NCBI RefSeq assembly: GCF_902477725.1
Contig: NZ_CABSIF010000003.1
Location: 1-64,000, forward strand
Source: an uncultured Desulfovibrio sp.
Lineage (GTDB): Bacteria; Desulfobacterota; Desulfovibrionia; Desulfovibrionales; Desulfovibrionaceae
Length of the DNA stretch: 64,000 nucleotides
Direction: 5' to 3'
Shown here: piece after piece, positions 1 to 8,356 of the stretch
Numbering within the stretch: the stretch's first letter is position 1
Layout: every line of letters starts with the position of its first letter
Translations under genes and position numbers: made by a program
Notes under the pieces: model-generated
What the model was told of the DNA's origin: nothing
What the model saw: only the letters and a program-made list of their open reading frames with translations
Databases searched by the model: none

Positions 1-12
1 TGTTTTAGAGCC

Positions 13-30
13 GCGTCGCAAATTTGCATC
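13..30. promoter_or_regulatory. Candidate enhancer site 1 upstream of islA
   Basis: The run GTCGCAAATTTGCATC is a near-palindrome centred on GCAAATTTGC. Related copies lie at 135-156 and 192-206, all upstream of a sigma54-type promoter. Spaced palindromes upstream of a -24/-12 promoter are the usual binding sites of AAA+ activators. The activator gene at 3935-5335 is the natural candidate; binding is inferred. Confidence 0.55.
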
Positions 31-134
31 AAGCAGGAATCGTTCTCTCGCGGGCGAAAAATGGTGCTTGTGAAAATAAAATCATATTGCTTTTTGTCAC
101 GTTACCCCTAGCTGGATAGTTCTTCCAAAAGGCT

Positions 135-156
135 GTGTCGCAAGTTTGCGTCGCAA
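135..156. promoter_or_regulatory. Candidate enhancer site 2 upstream of islA
   Basis: Contains TCGCAAGTTTGCG followed directly by a second TCGCAA half site. It matches the palindromes at 13-30 and 192-206 and lies about 140 bases upstream of the -24 element, a normal distance for a sigma54 upstream activating sequence. Confidence 0.55.
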
Positions 157-191
157 TAAATGCCCTTATTAACGCCAAGCCCTCCTGACTG

Positions 192-206
192 GTGCAAATT
201 TGCGAC
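192..206. promoter_or_regulatory. Candidate enhancer site 3 upstream of islA
   Basis: GTGCAAATTTGCGAC, with a perfect GCAAATTTGC core, is the third member of the palindrome set. It lies about 85 bases upstream of the -24 element. Function is inferred from repetition and position. Confidence 0.55.
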
Positions 207-290
207 TATGGCTTGTTAAAAACCGCACTCGCAAACGTGGTCGGAAAAAAAAATTCTAAATACTTAAAAATTTCATATAGTTAAATATTA

Positions 291-306
291 TGGCATGCCG
301 CATGCA
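291..306 (+). promoter_or_regulatory. Sigma54 (-24/-12) promoter of islA
   Basis: TGGCATGCCGCATGCA has the invariant GG (292-293) and GC (304-305) separated by exactly ten bases, the sigma54 signature. It lies about 100 bases upstream of the islA start and downstream of three palindromic candidate enhancer sites. A sigma54 activator gene follows islB, so promoter and activator fit together. Confidence 0.75.
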
Positions 307-407
307 CAGGGAAAAGCAACCGAGGATTGCCACAACCTTTCGGCGTTCTCCGCGCGGCGGCTACCATTGTCCCGCGCGCCACATATTCATATTTCAGGAG
401 TATCGTG

Positions 408-2903
408 ATGAGCACCACCACTTGCGAATGCCGCTCCCCTCAGGAACAGCGCTTGTATGACAAGATCGAGGGCAAGGAAGACAGATTCCGCACAACCCAC
501 ACCCGCGTTTTCAAGCTGCTGGAGCGTTTTGAGGGGCAGAAGCCGCGCATCGACATTGAACGCGCGCTGTACTTCACCCAGTCCATGCAGGAAACGGACG
601 GCCAGCCTCTGGTGCTGCGCTGGGCAAAGGCCCTCATGCACATTGCGAAAAACATGACCGTATACGTGCAGGAAGACCAGTTGCTGCTTGGCCGCGCAGG
701 TTGCGATGGCCGTTACGGTATCCTGTACCCCGAACTGGACGGCGACTTTCTGGATATCGCCGTGCGCGATCTGCCCACCCGCAAGACCTCTCCCGCCACG
801 ATCACGCCTGAAGACGCCAAGCGCGTTATTGAAGAAATTGCGCCATACTGGAAGGGCAAGACCTACCATGAGGCCCTCAACGCCGCTCTGCCCGCCGAGA
901 TCCACAAGCTGACCTATGACGACCCCATGGGGCTTATCTCGCGCTTTATCGTCAACGAGACTTCGTCCTTCCGTTCGTCCATCCAGTGGGTGCACGATTT
1001 TGAAAAGATCCTGAAACGCGGTTTCAACAGCATCAAGAAAGAAGCCCAGGAAAAACTGGACGCCCTTGATCCACTGAGCTGCAAGGACGCCTGCGAAAAG
1101 CGCCCCTTCCTTGAAGCCGTCGTCATCGTGTGCGATGCCATCGTGCTGTGGGCCAAGCGCCACGCCGTGCTTGCCCGCGAAATGGCAGCCAAGGAATCCG
1201 ACCCCACCCGCAAGGCCGAACTGCTGCGCATGGCCGACAATGCCGACCACGTACCCGGCGAACCTGCCCGCGACTTCTGGGAAGCCTGCCAGAGCCAGTG
1301 GTTCACCCAGATGTTCTCGCGCATTGAACAGAAGACCGGCACCACAATTTCTAATGGCCGCATGGACCAGTACTTCTTCCCCTTCTACGCCAAAGACCGC
1401 GCCGAGGGTAAGCTCAACGACGCCCAGGCCATGGAATTGCTGGAATGCATGTGGGTGGGCATGGCCGAATTCATCGACATGTACATTTCGCCCACCGGCG
1501 GCGCTTTCAACGAAGGTTATGCCCACTGGGAAGCCGTGACCGTTGGCGGCCAGACCACCGATGGCCGCGATGCCAGCAACGCGCTGACCTACCTGATCCT
1601 CAAGTCCAAGCGTGAATTCCCGCTGCACTACCCCGACCTCGCGGCCCGCATCCACTCCCGCGCGCCCGAACGCTACCTGTGGGATGTGGCCGAAACCATC
1701 AAGTACGGTTCCGGCTTCCCCAAGCTTATCAACGACGAAGAAATCGTGCCCCTCTACGTTTCCAAGGGCGCGACCTTTGAGGAAGCCCTGGACTACGCTG
1801 TTTCCGGCTGCACCGAAGCCCGCATGCCCAACCGCGACACCTATACCTCGGGCGGCGCGTATATCAACTTTGCCGCTGCCGTGGAAATGGTACTGCGCAA
1901 TGGCCGCATGAAGAAGTTTGGCGACCAGCTGCTGGGCGTAGAAACCGGCGACCCGCGCAACTTCAAGACCTGGGACGAATTCTGGAACGCCTACGTGCAG
2001 CAGCACCTGCTGTTCCTCAAAACGGCCTTTACCCAGCAGTACATCATCAACAAGCTGCGCGCCCAGCATTTTGCCCAGCCCATGGGCTCTGCCATGCACG
2101 ACCTGTGCATGAAGCACTGCATCGACCTGCATCAGGAACAGATCCCCGAAGGCATCAACCTGGGCTACTTTGAATACATGGGCCTTGGCACGGTTGTGGA
2201 CTCCCTCGCCGCCGTGAAAAAGCTGGTGTTTGAAGAAAAGAAACTGAGCATGGACAAGCTGCTGGCCGCCATTGACGCCAACTTTGAAGGCTACGACGAC
2301 GTACGCGCCCTGCTGCGTTCCGCCCCTTGCTACGGCAACAACGATGAATACGCCGACGCCATTGGCCGTGAAATCGACAGGATTTCCGTGGAATACGGCG
2401 GCAAGTACTCCATGAAGGAACTGGGCATCCACAACGATGTGCGCTATGTGCCCTTTACCTCGCACGTGCCATTCGGCAAGGTGGTTTCCGCCACGCCCAA
2501 TGGCCGTACAGATGGCTTCCCGCTTTCCGACGGCTCCTCGGCCTCGCACGGCGCGGACGTCAACGGCCCCACCGCCGTGCTGCTCTCCAACTACCAGACC
2601 AAGAACATGGGCATGCGCGACCGCGCCGCCCGCATGCTGAACATCAAGTTCACGCCCAAGTGCGTGGAAGGCGAGCAGGGCACCGAAAAGCTGGTGTCCT
2701 TTATCCGCACCTTCTGCGACCTCAAACTCTGGCATGTGCAGTTCAACGTGGTGAACAAGCAGACCCTGGTGGCCGCGCAGAAAGACCCGCAGAAGTACCG
2801 CAGCCTCATCGTGCGCATTGCCGGGTACAGCGCCTACTTTGTGGACCTGTCGCCCGACCTGCAGAACGACCTGATTGCCCGTACTGAACACGACGCTATG
2901 TAA
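408..2903 (+). CDS. islA: Isethionate sulfite-lyase, glycyl-radical enzyme
   Basis: An 831-residue glycyl-radical enzyme that cleaves the C-S bond of isethionate to acetaldehyde and sulfite, feeding sulfite respiration. The radical motif RIAGYSAYF carries G806; the thiyl Cys is C468 with E470 in GCTEAR. R189 and Q193 (RSSIQ), C468 and E470 sit at exactly the positions I recall for Bilophila wadsworthia IslA; R679 and F683 are one off (R678, F682 there), a one-residue length difference. This set points to isethionate rather than choline, glycerol, 1,2-propanediol or DHPS. I chose ATG 408, preceded by CAGGAG; an in-frame ATG at 327 lies too close to the promoter. The cytosolic enzyme needs the activase encoded next. 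Substrate is inferred from residue matches. Confidence 0.92.
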   Translation: MSTTTCECRSPQEQRLYDKIEGKEDRFRTTHTRVFKLLERFEGQKPRIDIERALYFTQSMQETDGQPLVLRWAKALMHIAKNMTVYVQEDQLLLGRAGCDGRYGILYPELDGDFLDIAVRDLPTRKTSPATITPEDAKRVIEEIAPYWKGKTYHEALNAALPAEIHKLTYDDPMGLISRFIVNETSSFRSSIQWVHDFEKILKRGFNSIKKEAQEKLDALDPLSCKDACEKRPFLEAVVIVCDAIVLWAKRHAVLAREMAAKESDPTRKAELLRMADNADHVPGEPARDFWEACQSQWFTQMFSRIEQKTGTTISNGRMDQYFFPFYAKDRAEGKLNDAQAMELLECMWVGMAEFIDMYISPTGGAFNEGYAHWEAVTVGGQTTDGRDASNALTYLILKSKREFPLHYPDLAARIHSRAPERYLWDVAETIKYGSGFPKLINDEEIVPLYVSKGATFEEALDYAVSGCTEARMPNRDTYTSGGAYINFAAAVEMVLRNGRMKKFGDQLLGVETGDPRNFKTWDEFWNAYVQQHLLFLKTAFTQQYIINKLRAQHFAQPMGSAMHDLCMKHCIDLHQEQIPEGINLGYFEYMGLGTVVDSLAAVKKLVFEEKKLSMDKLLAAIDANFEGYDDVRALLRSAPCYGNNDEYADAIGREIDRISVEYGGKYSMKELGIHNDVRYVPFTSHVPFGKVVSATPNGRTDGFPLSDGSSASHGADVNGPTAVLLSNYQTKNMGMRDRAARMLNIKFTPKCVEGEQGTEKLVSFIRTFCDLKLWHVQFNVVNKQTLVAAQKDPQKYRSLIVRIAGYSAYFVDLSPDLQNDLIARTEHDAM

Positions 2904-2911
2904 CAAATCCA

Positions 2912-2951
2912 CGGGCGCGACTGGCCGAAAGGTTGGCCGCGCCCGTTTTTT
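2912..2951 (+). terminator. Hairpin with T-tract between islA and islB
   Basis: CGGGCGCG pairs with CGCGCCCG, with a further GGCC/GGCC inner part around a GAAA turn, followed by TTTTTT. It has the form of an intrinsic terminator or 3'-stabilising stem. Since islB has no obvious promoter of its own, partial read-through would give much more lyase than activase mRNA. Confidence 0.8.
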
Positions 2952-2967
2952 ATAAAAGGATGGTCTT

Positions 2968-3909
2968 ATGTGTCAGGATGACTGCCAACGGCAAGGCATG
3001 GTTTTTAACGTACAGAAGTATTCGGTTCATGACGGCCCTGGCATAAGAACCATTGTTTTTCTCAAGGGCTGTAGCCTTTCCTGCCGCTGGTGCAGCAACC
3101 CCGAATCGCAGCAACGCGAACCGGAACTCGCCTTTAACGCTGGCCGCTGCCTGGGCGTTTCCAAATGCGGTCACTGCATTGTGGCCTGTCCACACGGTTC
3201 CATCACGCTTGGCGAGGATGACAAGCTGAACATAAATCGCAGCCACTGCACCGAATGCCATATGCCCTGCGCTGCGGCATGTCCGGCTCAGGGTTTGCTG
3301 GTTTACGGCAAAAAGCGTACAGTGGATGATGTGCTGCAAGTGGTTGAGCAGGACATGGCCTTCTACGCCCGCTCCGGCGGTGGCCTGACCCTTTCGGGCG
3401 GCGAACCCCTGTTGCAGGGTGAATTTGCCGTGGCTCTGCTGCGCGAGGCGCGCACCAGGCGTATCAAGACCGCCGTTGAAACCTGCGGCATGGTTTCGCC
3501 AGAGACCATCCGCGAGGCCGCGCCATACCTCAATTACGTGCTGTTCGACATCAAACATATGGACAGCGCCGTGCACGAAGCGCAGACAGGCCTGCCCAAC
3601 AGGCATATCCTCGAAAACTTCCGCATTCTGGCAGAAGAATTCCCTGATCTGCCCATACTGGCACGCACGCCGGTTATCCCCGGCTTTAACGACAGCGAAG
3701 AGGCCATTGCCGCCATTGCCGGATTCCTCAAGCCTTTTGAGCGGGTGGAATACGAAATGCTGCCCTACCATCGCCTTGGTACGCAGAAATACCAGTTCCT
3801 GGACAGACCCGTGCCCATGGGTGATGTAAAGCTGGAAACAGAGCACATGAACAGGCTTCAGGCTGTGGCGCAGGCCATCCTGGGCGACCGGCTCCGCGTA
3901 CCGCACTGA
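2968..3909 (+). CDS. islB: Isethionate lyase activating enzyme, radical SAM
   Basis: A 313-residue radical-SAM activase that installs the glycyl radical on IslA. The SAM cluster motif CSLSCRWC gives C35, C39 and C42 near the N-terminus. Two ferredoxin-like inserts follow: C61/C67/C70/C74 (CLGVSKCGHCIVACP) and C94/C97/C101/C105, typical of activases of the choline/isethionate/glycerol glycyl-radical class. The conserved GGEP follows near residue 150. The start at ATG 2968 follows AAAGGA. It lies 64 bases after islA with only a hairpin between, so the two form one unit. Confidence 0.9.
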   Translation: MCQDDCQRQGMVFNVQKYSVHDGPGIRTIVFLKGCSLSCRWCSNPESQQREPELAFNAGRCLGVSKCGHCIVACPHGSITLGEDDKLNINRSHCTECHMPCAAACPAQGLLVYGKKRTVDDVLQVVEQDMAFYARSGGGLTLSGGEPLLQGEFAVALLREARTRRIKTAVETCGMVSPETIREAAPYLNYVLFDIKHMDSAVHEAQTGLPNRHILENFRILAEEFPDLPILARTPVIPGFNDSEEAIAAIAGFLKPFERVEYEMLPYHRLGTQKYQFLDRPVPMGDVKLETEHMNRLQAVAQAILGDRLRVPH

Positions 3910-3934
3910 TAACCACTTACCCCCCGATTGACCT

Positions 3935-5335
3935 ATGGCATGCAGATCTTCCGAGCTTCTATCAAAACATGTGGAGCGCATACTCGATGCCCTGCCTGAA
4001 GGCGTCTTTATAAGTGATGCCGCTGGCACTAGCCTGCAGGTTAACCGCATGTACGAGCAGCTGACCGGGCTGACCCAGGAGCAGATACGCGGCAAGAATG
4101 TGCGCGATCTGGTGCAGGAAGGCACGTTTGACTGCATTCTGAACCCGGAAATAGTGCGCACGGGCAGGCCCACCACCCATGTGCAGCAGCTCAAGAACGG
4201 CAAAAAGCTCGTGCTTACGGGCTTTCCCGTTTTTGATGCCAAGGGGGATCTGTGCCTGGTGGTCACGTTTGCGCGCGATGTCACCCTGCTCGCCCAATTG
4301 CAGGATCAGGTGGCCGGGCAGTGCAAACTTATTGACCAGATCAACGACCAGTTGGCCTATATTGCACAGGGCGCGGCAAAATCCCGCGAACCTGTGTATG
4401 CCAGCCGGGCCATGGGCGATGTGGTTTCCCTGCTGCGCCGCTTTGCGGACACGGACGCGACCGTGCTTATTTTGGGCGAGACTGGCGCGGGCAAGGACGT
4501 GTTTGCCCGCTACACCCACTCCCAGTCGGCCCGCAACGATAAAATCCTGCTCAAGGTCGACTGCGGCGGCATTTCAGAATCTCTCACAGAATCAGAACTG
4601 TTCGGCTACATGCCAGGGGCGTTCACGGGCGCTTCCAACAAGGGCAAGGCCGGGTATTTTGAAATTGCCGATGGCAGCACTATCTTTCTGGACGAAGTGG
4701 GCGAGTTGCCGCTTTCCATGCAGACGCGGCTTTTGCGCGTGCTCCAGGACGGAGAAATCATGCGGGTGGGCGCTTCCAGCCCGCGCAAGGTGGACGTGCG
4801 CATCATTGCCGCCACCAACCGCGATCTGGCCGAAAGCGTGGAGGCCGGAACCTTCCGCCGCGACCTGTACTACCGCCTCAATGTGGCCACGGTGCGCATT
4901 CCTCCCCTGCGCGAGAGGCAGGAAGACGTGCGCCCCCTGGCAGAACACTACCTTGCCCAGTACACGGCCAAATACCACAAGGCCATGGCTTTTATGGACG
5001 TGACCCTGGACATCATGACGGCCTATTCCTGGCCCGGCAACGTGCGTGAGCTGCAAAACCTTGTGCACAGTCTGGTTATCACACTCAGCGGGCCGCTGAT
5101 TTCCCCGCGCGACCTGCCGCCGCAGATATCCGGCGCACCCCGCGAAGCCTCGTGCTATAGCGAGGACATCCTCGCCGCCCGCCGCCCCCTGCGCGACATC
5201 ATGGCCGAAATGGAGCGGGATTTTCTGCTCAAGGCCATTGAAGTGCACGGCTCTGTGCAACGCGTGGCGGAGCTGTTCCAGATCAACCGCAGTACGGTGT
5301 TCCGCAAGTTGCAGGGCGCACGGCGGATTGACTGA
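3935..5335 (+). CDS. PAS-AAA+-Fis sigma54-dependent activator
   Basis: A 466-residue transcription activator of the NtrC/bEBP class. An N-terminal PAS-type sensor (about 10-125) precedes a central AAA+ domain with Walker A GETGAGKD (181-188), the sigma54-contacting GAFTGA loop (228-233), Walker B IFLDE (250-254) and arginine-finger region RRDLYYRL. A Fis-type helix-turn-helix closes the protein (INRSTVFRKLQ). No receiver domain is present, so it probably senses a small ligand through PAS. It follows islAB by 25 bases, and the islA promoter has a sigma54 signature with three palindromes, so it is very likely the islAB regulator (inference). Its stop overlaps the next start. Confidence 0.88.
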   Translation: MACRSSELLSKHVERILDALPEGVFISDAAGTSLQVNRMYEQLTGLTQEQIRGKNVRDLVQEGTFDCILNPEIVRTGRPTTHVQQLKNGKKLVLTGFPVFDAKGDLCLVVTFARDVTLLAQLQDQVAGQCKLIDQINDQLAYIAQGAAKSREPVYASRAMGDVVSLLRRFADTDATVLILGETGAGKDVFARYTHSQSARNDKILLKVDCGGISESLTESELFGYMPGAFTGASNKGKAGYFEIADGSTIFLDEVGELPLSMQTRLLRVLQDGEIMRVGASSPRKVDVRIIAATNRDLAESVEAGTFRRDLYYRLNVATVRIPPLRERQEDVRPLAEHYLAQYTAKYHKAMAFMDVTLDIMTAYSWPGNVRELQNLVHSLVITLSGPLISPRDLPPQISGAPREASCYSEDILAARRPLRDIMAEMERDFLLKAIEVHGSVQRVAELFQINRSTVFRKLQGARRID

Positions 5336-6261
5336 TGCGTGTGGACGCCAGGGCTGGCAACGCGACCGTCAAGACGCATGCCTCTCCCTTGGTGGTGGCG
5401 GTTTTGACGACCTTGGTCATGATCCTCTTTGCCGCCAACTCCCTGCTCTGCCGTTTTGCGCTTGCCGAAGGGCAAAACGCTCATCCCCTGAATCCCTCTG
5501 TATATACAGCCCTGAGGGCCATTTCTGCCGCTGCCATGCTCTGGCTGCTTCAGATGCGCCGCGGCGGCAATCCCCTGCGTGCTGGCAGCTGGGGCGCGGC
5601 GCTGGCGCTGTTTGGCTATATGGCCTGCTTTTCCTGGGCTTATGTTCGGCTGTCTGCCGGGGCGGGCGCTCTGGTTATTGCCGTGGCCGTGCAGGCTGGC
5701 ATGCTCGTGGCCGGGCTGCGGCTGGGGCAACATCCCGGCAAGGCCCAGAGCCTGGGCATAGGGCTTGCCATGGCGGGGCTTGTCTATCTGCTGCTTCCGG
5801 GGCTTGATGCGCCGCCAGCAGGGGCTGCCACGGTCATTTTTTGCTCTGGCCTGTGCTGGGCGGCCTACACGATCTATGGCAGGGGCGGCGACAATGCCGC
5901 TGCGGCCACGGCTGGCAATTTTATCCGTTGCGTTCCATTAGCTGTAGCACTGCTGGCCTGGGCTGTGGCTTTTGACCAGGCAGGCATGCCCGCCGCATGG
6001 CCATGGGCAGGCGTTGTCTGCGCCCTGGCAGCCGGAGCTCTGGCTTCTGCTCTTGGCTATGTGCTCTGGTATGCTGTTTTGCGCTGGCTCAGCGTGCCCT
6101 CTGCCGCTGTGGTACAGTTGAGCGTACCGCTCATCACCGCCCTGGGCGGTGCCATGCTCATGGATGAAACTCTGGGGCTGCGGCTGCTGGTGAGCGCCCT
6201 TGCCATTCTGGGCGGCATTTTCTGCGCAACGGCCCTGCCCCACCTGCTGCGCAGACGCTGA
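5335..6261 (+). CDS. EamA-family (DMT) transporter
   Basis: A 308-residue membrane protein with about ten hydrophobic helices in two EamA halves, typical of drug/metabolite transporters. The start overlaps the stop of the sigma54 activator (TGATG), so the two are translationally coupled. Isethionate clusters I know use a TRAP transporter, which is absent here. This protein may carry isethionate or another sulfonate, export a product such as sulfite or acetate, or be unrelated; the sequence does not decide. Confidence 0.8.
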   Translation: MRVDARAGNATVKTHASPLVVAVLTTLVMILFAANSLLCRFALAEGQNAHPLNPSVYTALRAISAAAMLWLLQMRRGGNPLRAGSWGAALALFGYMACFSWAYVRLSAGAGALVIAVAVQAGMLVAGLRLGQHPGKAQSLGIGLAMAGLVYLLLPGLDAPPAGAATVIFCSGLCWAAYTIYGRGGDNAAAATAGNFIRCVPLAVALLAWAVAFDQAGMPAAWPWAGVVCALAAGALASALGYVLWYAVLRWLSVPSAAVVQLSVPLITALGGAMLMDETLGLRLLVSALAILGGIFCATALPHLLRRR

Positions 6262-6302
6262 GCAAACCAGCATGACGCCTGCGCCATCCCCATTATACCC
6301 GG

Positions 6303-6333
6303 GATAAAAAACGCCGCCGTAAAGGCGCGCAAA
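6303..6333. terminator. Weak hairpin between convergent genes
   Basis: Between the EamA gene (+) and the MarR gene (-). On the minus strand a CGCC/GGCG stem is followed by GTTTTTT, so it could end the MarR transcript. The stem is short. Confidence 0.4.
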
Positions 6334-6336
6334 TCA

Positions 6337-6780
6337 CTACTTTGCTGATGCGGAAAGCAGATTGGCCAGGATGACTTCCGTCACACGGTAAAAAACTTCA
6401 AGGTCTGCATCGGGTATGCCCGTCAGGGCTTCAGTGCGCAATTGGGTGCCAATATTCAGGATATCGTTGATGACACTGTCCGCCTTGGGGGTCAGACAGA
6501 TGCGTCTGGCGCGCCTGTCGCCCTCCACACCCACACGCTCCACAAGGCCCATGCGTTCAAGGCCGTCCAGTACCCGCACAAGGGTGGGGCCTTCCACACC
6601 CACAGAAACGGCCAGATCCTTTTGCAGGGCCTTGCCGTTCAGCCGCGACAGGTGCATGAGCACCAGCCAGCGCGCCTGGGTCAGCCCCAGATGGGAAAGA
6701 CGCTCGTCAAGCTTGGTACGCCATGTGCGGGAGGCGCGGTTGATGATTATACCAACACGGTCTCTGGTAGAAGCGCTCAT
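6337..6780 (-). CDS. MarR/SlyA-family transcriptional regulator
   Basis: A 147-residue winged-helix regulator. The stretch LGLTQARWLVLMHL, the recognition region VEGPTLVRVLDGLERMGLVER and the wing GDRRARRICLT match the SlyA branch of MarR. I chose ATG 6780 (MSASTRDR) because upstream in-frame codons run into AT-rich intergenic sequence and a G-rich stretch precedes this ATG. It is convergent with the isethionate operon and divergent from nothing nearby, so its targets cannot be read from context. Confidence 0.85.
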   Translation of the reverse strand: MSASTRDRVGIIINRASRTWRTKLDERLSHLGLTQARWLVLMHLSRLNGKALQKDLAVSVGVEGPTLVRVLDGLERMGLVERVGVEGDRRARRICLTPKADSVINDILNIGTQLRTEALTGIPDADLEVFYRVTEVILANLLSASAK

Positions 6781-7132
6781 TGTAATGCCCCCAGTATGTG
6801 CGTTGCCAGCTTGTAATTGATACTTGCTTGCCGCCTGCCTGATGCCAACGCTAAGCAATTTTTGGCACCAGATATTAAGCATTGCCACATCCAAACGTCT
6901 CGCGCAAGTCAGCAAAATTTTCAAAAGCACACATCAGCCCGCAAAATCAGACCGCGTGCAGAGGATCACCCTGCAAAGCAGACCTGCAACACGCTACCGG
7001 AGCGCATATGGGCAAACAAAAACTATGGGAAAAAGTCCAGAAAATAAAGTAAATAAAATATATAAAAATTAATACAACATAAAAACAAAGCTGGATGCCA
7101 GCGGTTAAACCCTTTCCCCGTTGTCGCGCCTG
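6781..7132. other. AT-rich intergenic region
   Basis: About 350 bases between the MarR gene and the 3' end of the lipoate ligase gene. It must hold the MarR promoter. The part from about 7010 to 7100 is very AT-rich. I see no convincing small gene or RNA. Confidence 0.4.
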
Positions 7133-8110
7133 CTAAAAAAGGCAGTCCAGAAACATGCGATCGCCAATACCCTGAATGAAAGCGTCAATGTGCACCAGAG
7201 CCAGCCGACGCTCCAGAGCCCCGCGCTCGTGCCTGCACCCGCAGAGCATGTCTTCAAGTTCCGTCACATCCCGAACGCCAAAATAGTCGCCGAACAGACG
7301 GATATCAGCGATTATTCCGTCACGCACATCCATGTGCACGTCAAGTACGCCGCCGGGGGTCTTTGTGCTGCGTTCAAAGGCGTAATTGGGTGAATAGCCA
7401 AAATTCCAGTACCAGGAGCGGTAGCGTTCTTCTGCCAGAGCCTCAATGGCGGTTATTTCCTCCGCGCTCAAGGCCGTCTGCCCGATAGAATCCTCCCCGG
7501 CCACAAAGCGCATGAGGTAGTTTATGAATTCCTCAATGGGCATGGGCTGGGGCAAAAAATCCACAATGTTGCCCACGCGGCCACGCACGCTTTTGACAGA
7601 TTTATCAATGTATTTTGCGGGGCTGGGCTTGAGCGCGGCACAGACAGAATCCAGGTTGGCAGAATACAGCAGGGTGCCGTGGTGCAGCAGACGGTCGCGG
7701 TGCATATGCTGCGCGTTGCCGGAAATTTTGCTTTCACCAACGACCATGTCGTTGCGGCCATTGAACTCGCAGGGGACGCCAAGGGCATTGAGCGCTTCGG
7801 TAATGGGCGTGGCAAAGCGCTTGAAATCCAGCAGCCCCGCATGGTTGTTCAGACTAATGAAGGTAAAGTTGATATTCCCCAGGTCATGAAAAACAGCGCC
7901 CCCGCCGGTAAGCCTGCGCACAACGGGGATGCCGTGCTGCTGCACATAATCGGCGTTGATTTCGGAGTGGGAATTCTGGTTTCGCCCCACAATAACAGAA
8001 GCCGCATTACGCCAGAGCATAAAAATGTCGGTTTCGCTATTGCGCAGCAGCCATTCTTCCGCCGCCAGATTGAACGAGGCGTCTGTACAAGGATTATAGA
8101 TAAAGCGCAT
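7133..8110 (-). CDS. lplA: Lipoate-protein ligase A
   Basis: A 325-residue cofactor ligase that activates free lipoate with ATP and attaches it to lysines of lipoyl domains (GcvH or 2-oxoacid dehydrogenase E2). The family hallmark RRLTGGGAVFHD and a downstream GxxKISGNAQ segment are present, as is the C-terminal accessory domain, so it is the full LplA form. The start at 8110 (MRFIYNPC) follows a GGGGGGAAG Shine-Dalgarno; a further in-frame ATG 39 bases upstream is less likely. No lipoyl-domain gene is nearby. Confidence 0.9.
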   Translation of the reverse strand: MRFIYNPCTDASFNLAAEEWLLRNSETDIFMLWRNAASVIVGRNQNSHSEINADYVQQHGIPVVRRLTGGGAVFHDLGNINFTFISLNNHAGLLDFKRFATPITEALNALGVPCEFNGRNDMVVGESKISGNAQHMHRDRLLHHGTLLYSANLDSVCAALKPSPAKYIDKSVKSVRGRVGNIVDFLPQPMPIEEFINYLMRFVAGEDSIGQTALSAEEITAIEALAEERYRSWYWNFGYSPNYAFERSTKTPGGVLDVHMDVRDGIIADIRLFGDYFGVRDVTELEDMLCGCRHERGALERRLALVHIDAFIQGIGDRMFLDCLF

Positions 8111-8356
8111 ACTTCCCCCCATAAAACACATTGTTGGGACATATCGCATTTTCTACATTTGTCCAAGCCATTCGCCGATGCCCTCGTGTACAGGCATGAG
8201 GGGCGGTGAGGGCGGTGTTACTTTCACGAAAACATCGGACGTGGAGACAATCCTGTCGCCTTCACGCCCGATGCTTTATGATCAGTCTGTCAATCCATGC
8301 AAGGCTTTAAAGCAGGCTTTGGCTGCCGTAAGTGAGCCTTTCAACTGTTAAATGCT

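Noticed and set aside
408..2903. Choline TMA-lyase, DHPS lyase or pyruvate formate-lyase as identity of the glycyl-radical enzyme
   Set aside because: R189, Q193, C468 and E470 match the isethionate lyase positions exactly, and the cysteine motif is GCTE as in IslA. No microcompartment genes, as expected for a choline or diol enzyme locus, are present.
387..2912. An 841-codon open frame on the minus strand opposite islA
   Set aside because: It is the complement of a highly conserved glycyl-radical enzyme gene with matched catalytic residues; the minus-strand product has His/Val/Gly-rich low-complexity composition typical of antisense frames in GC-rich DNA.
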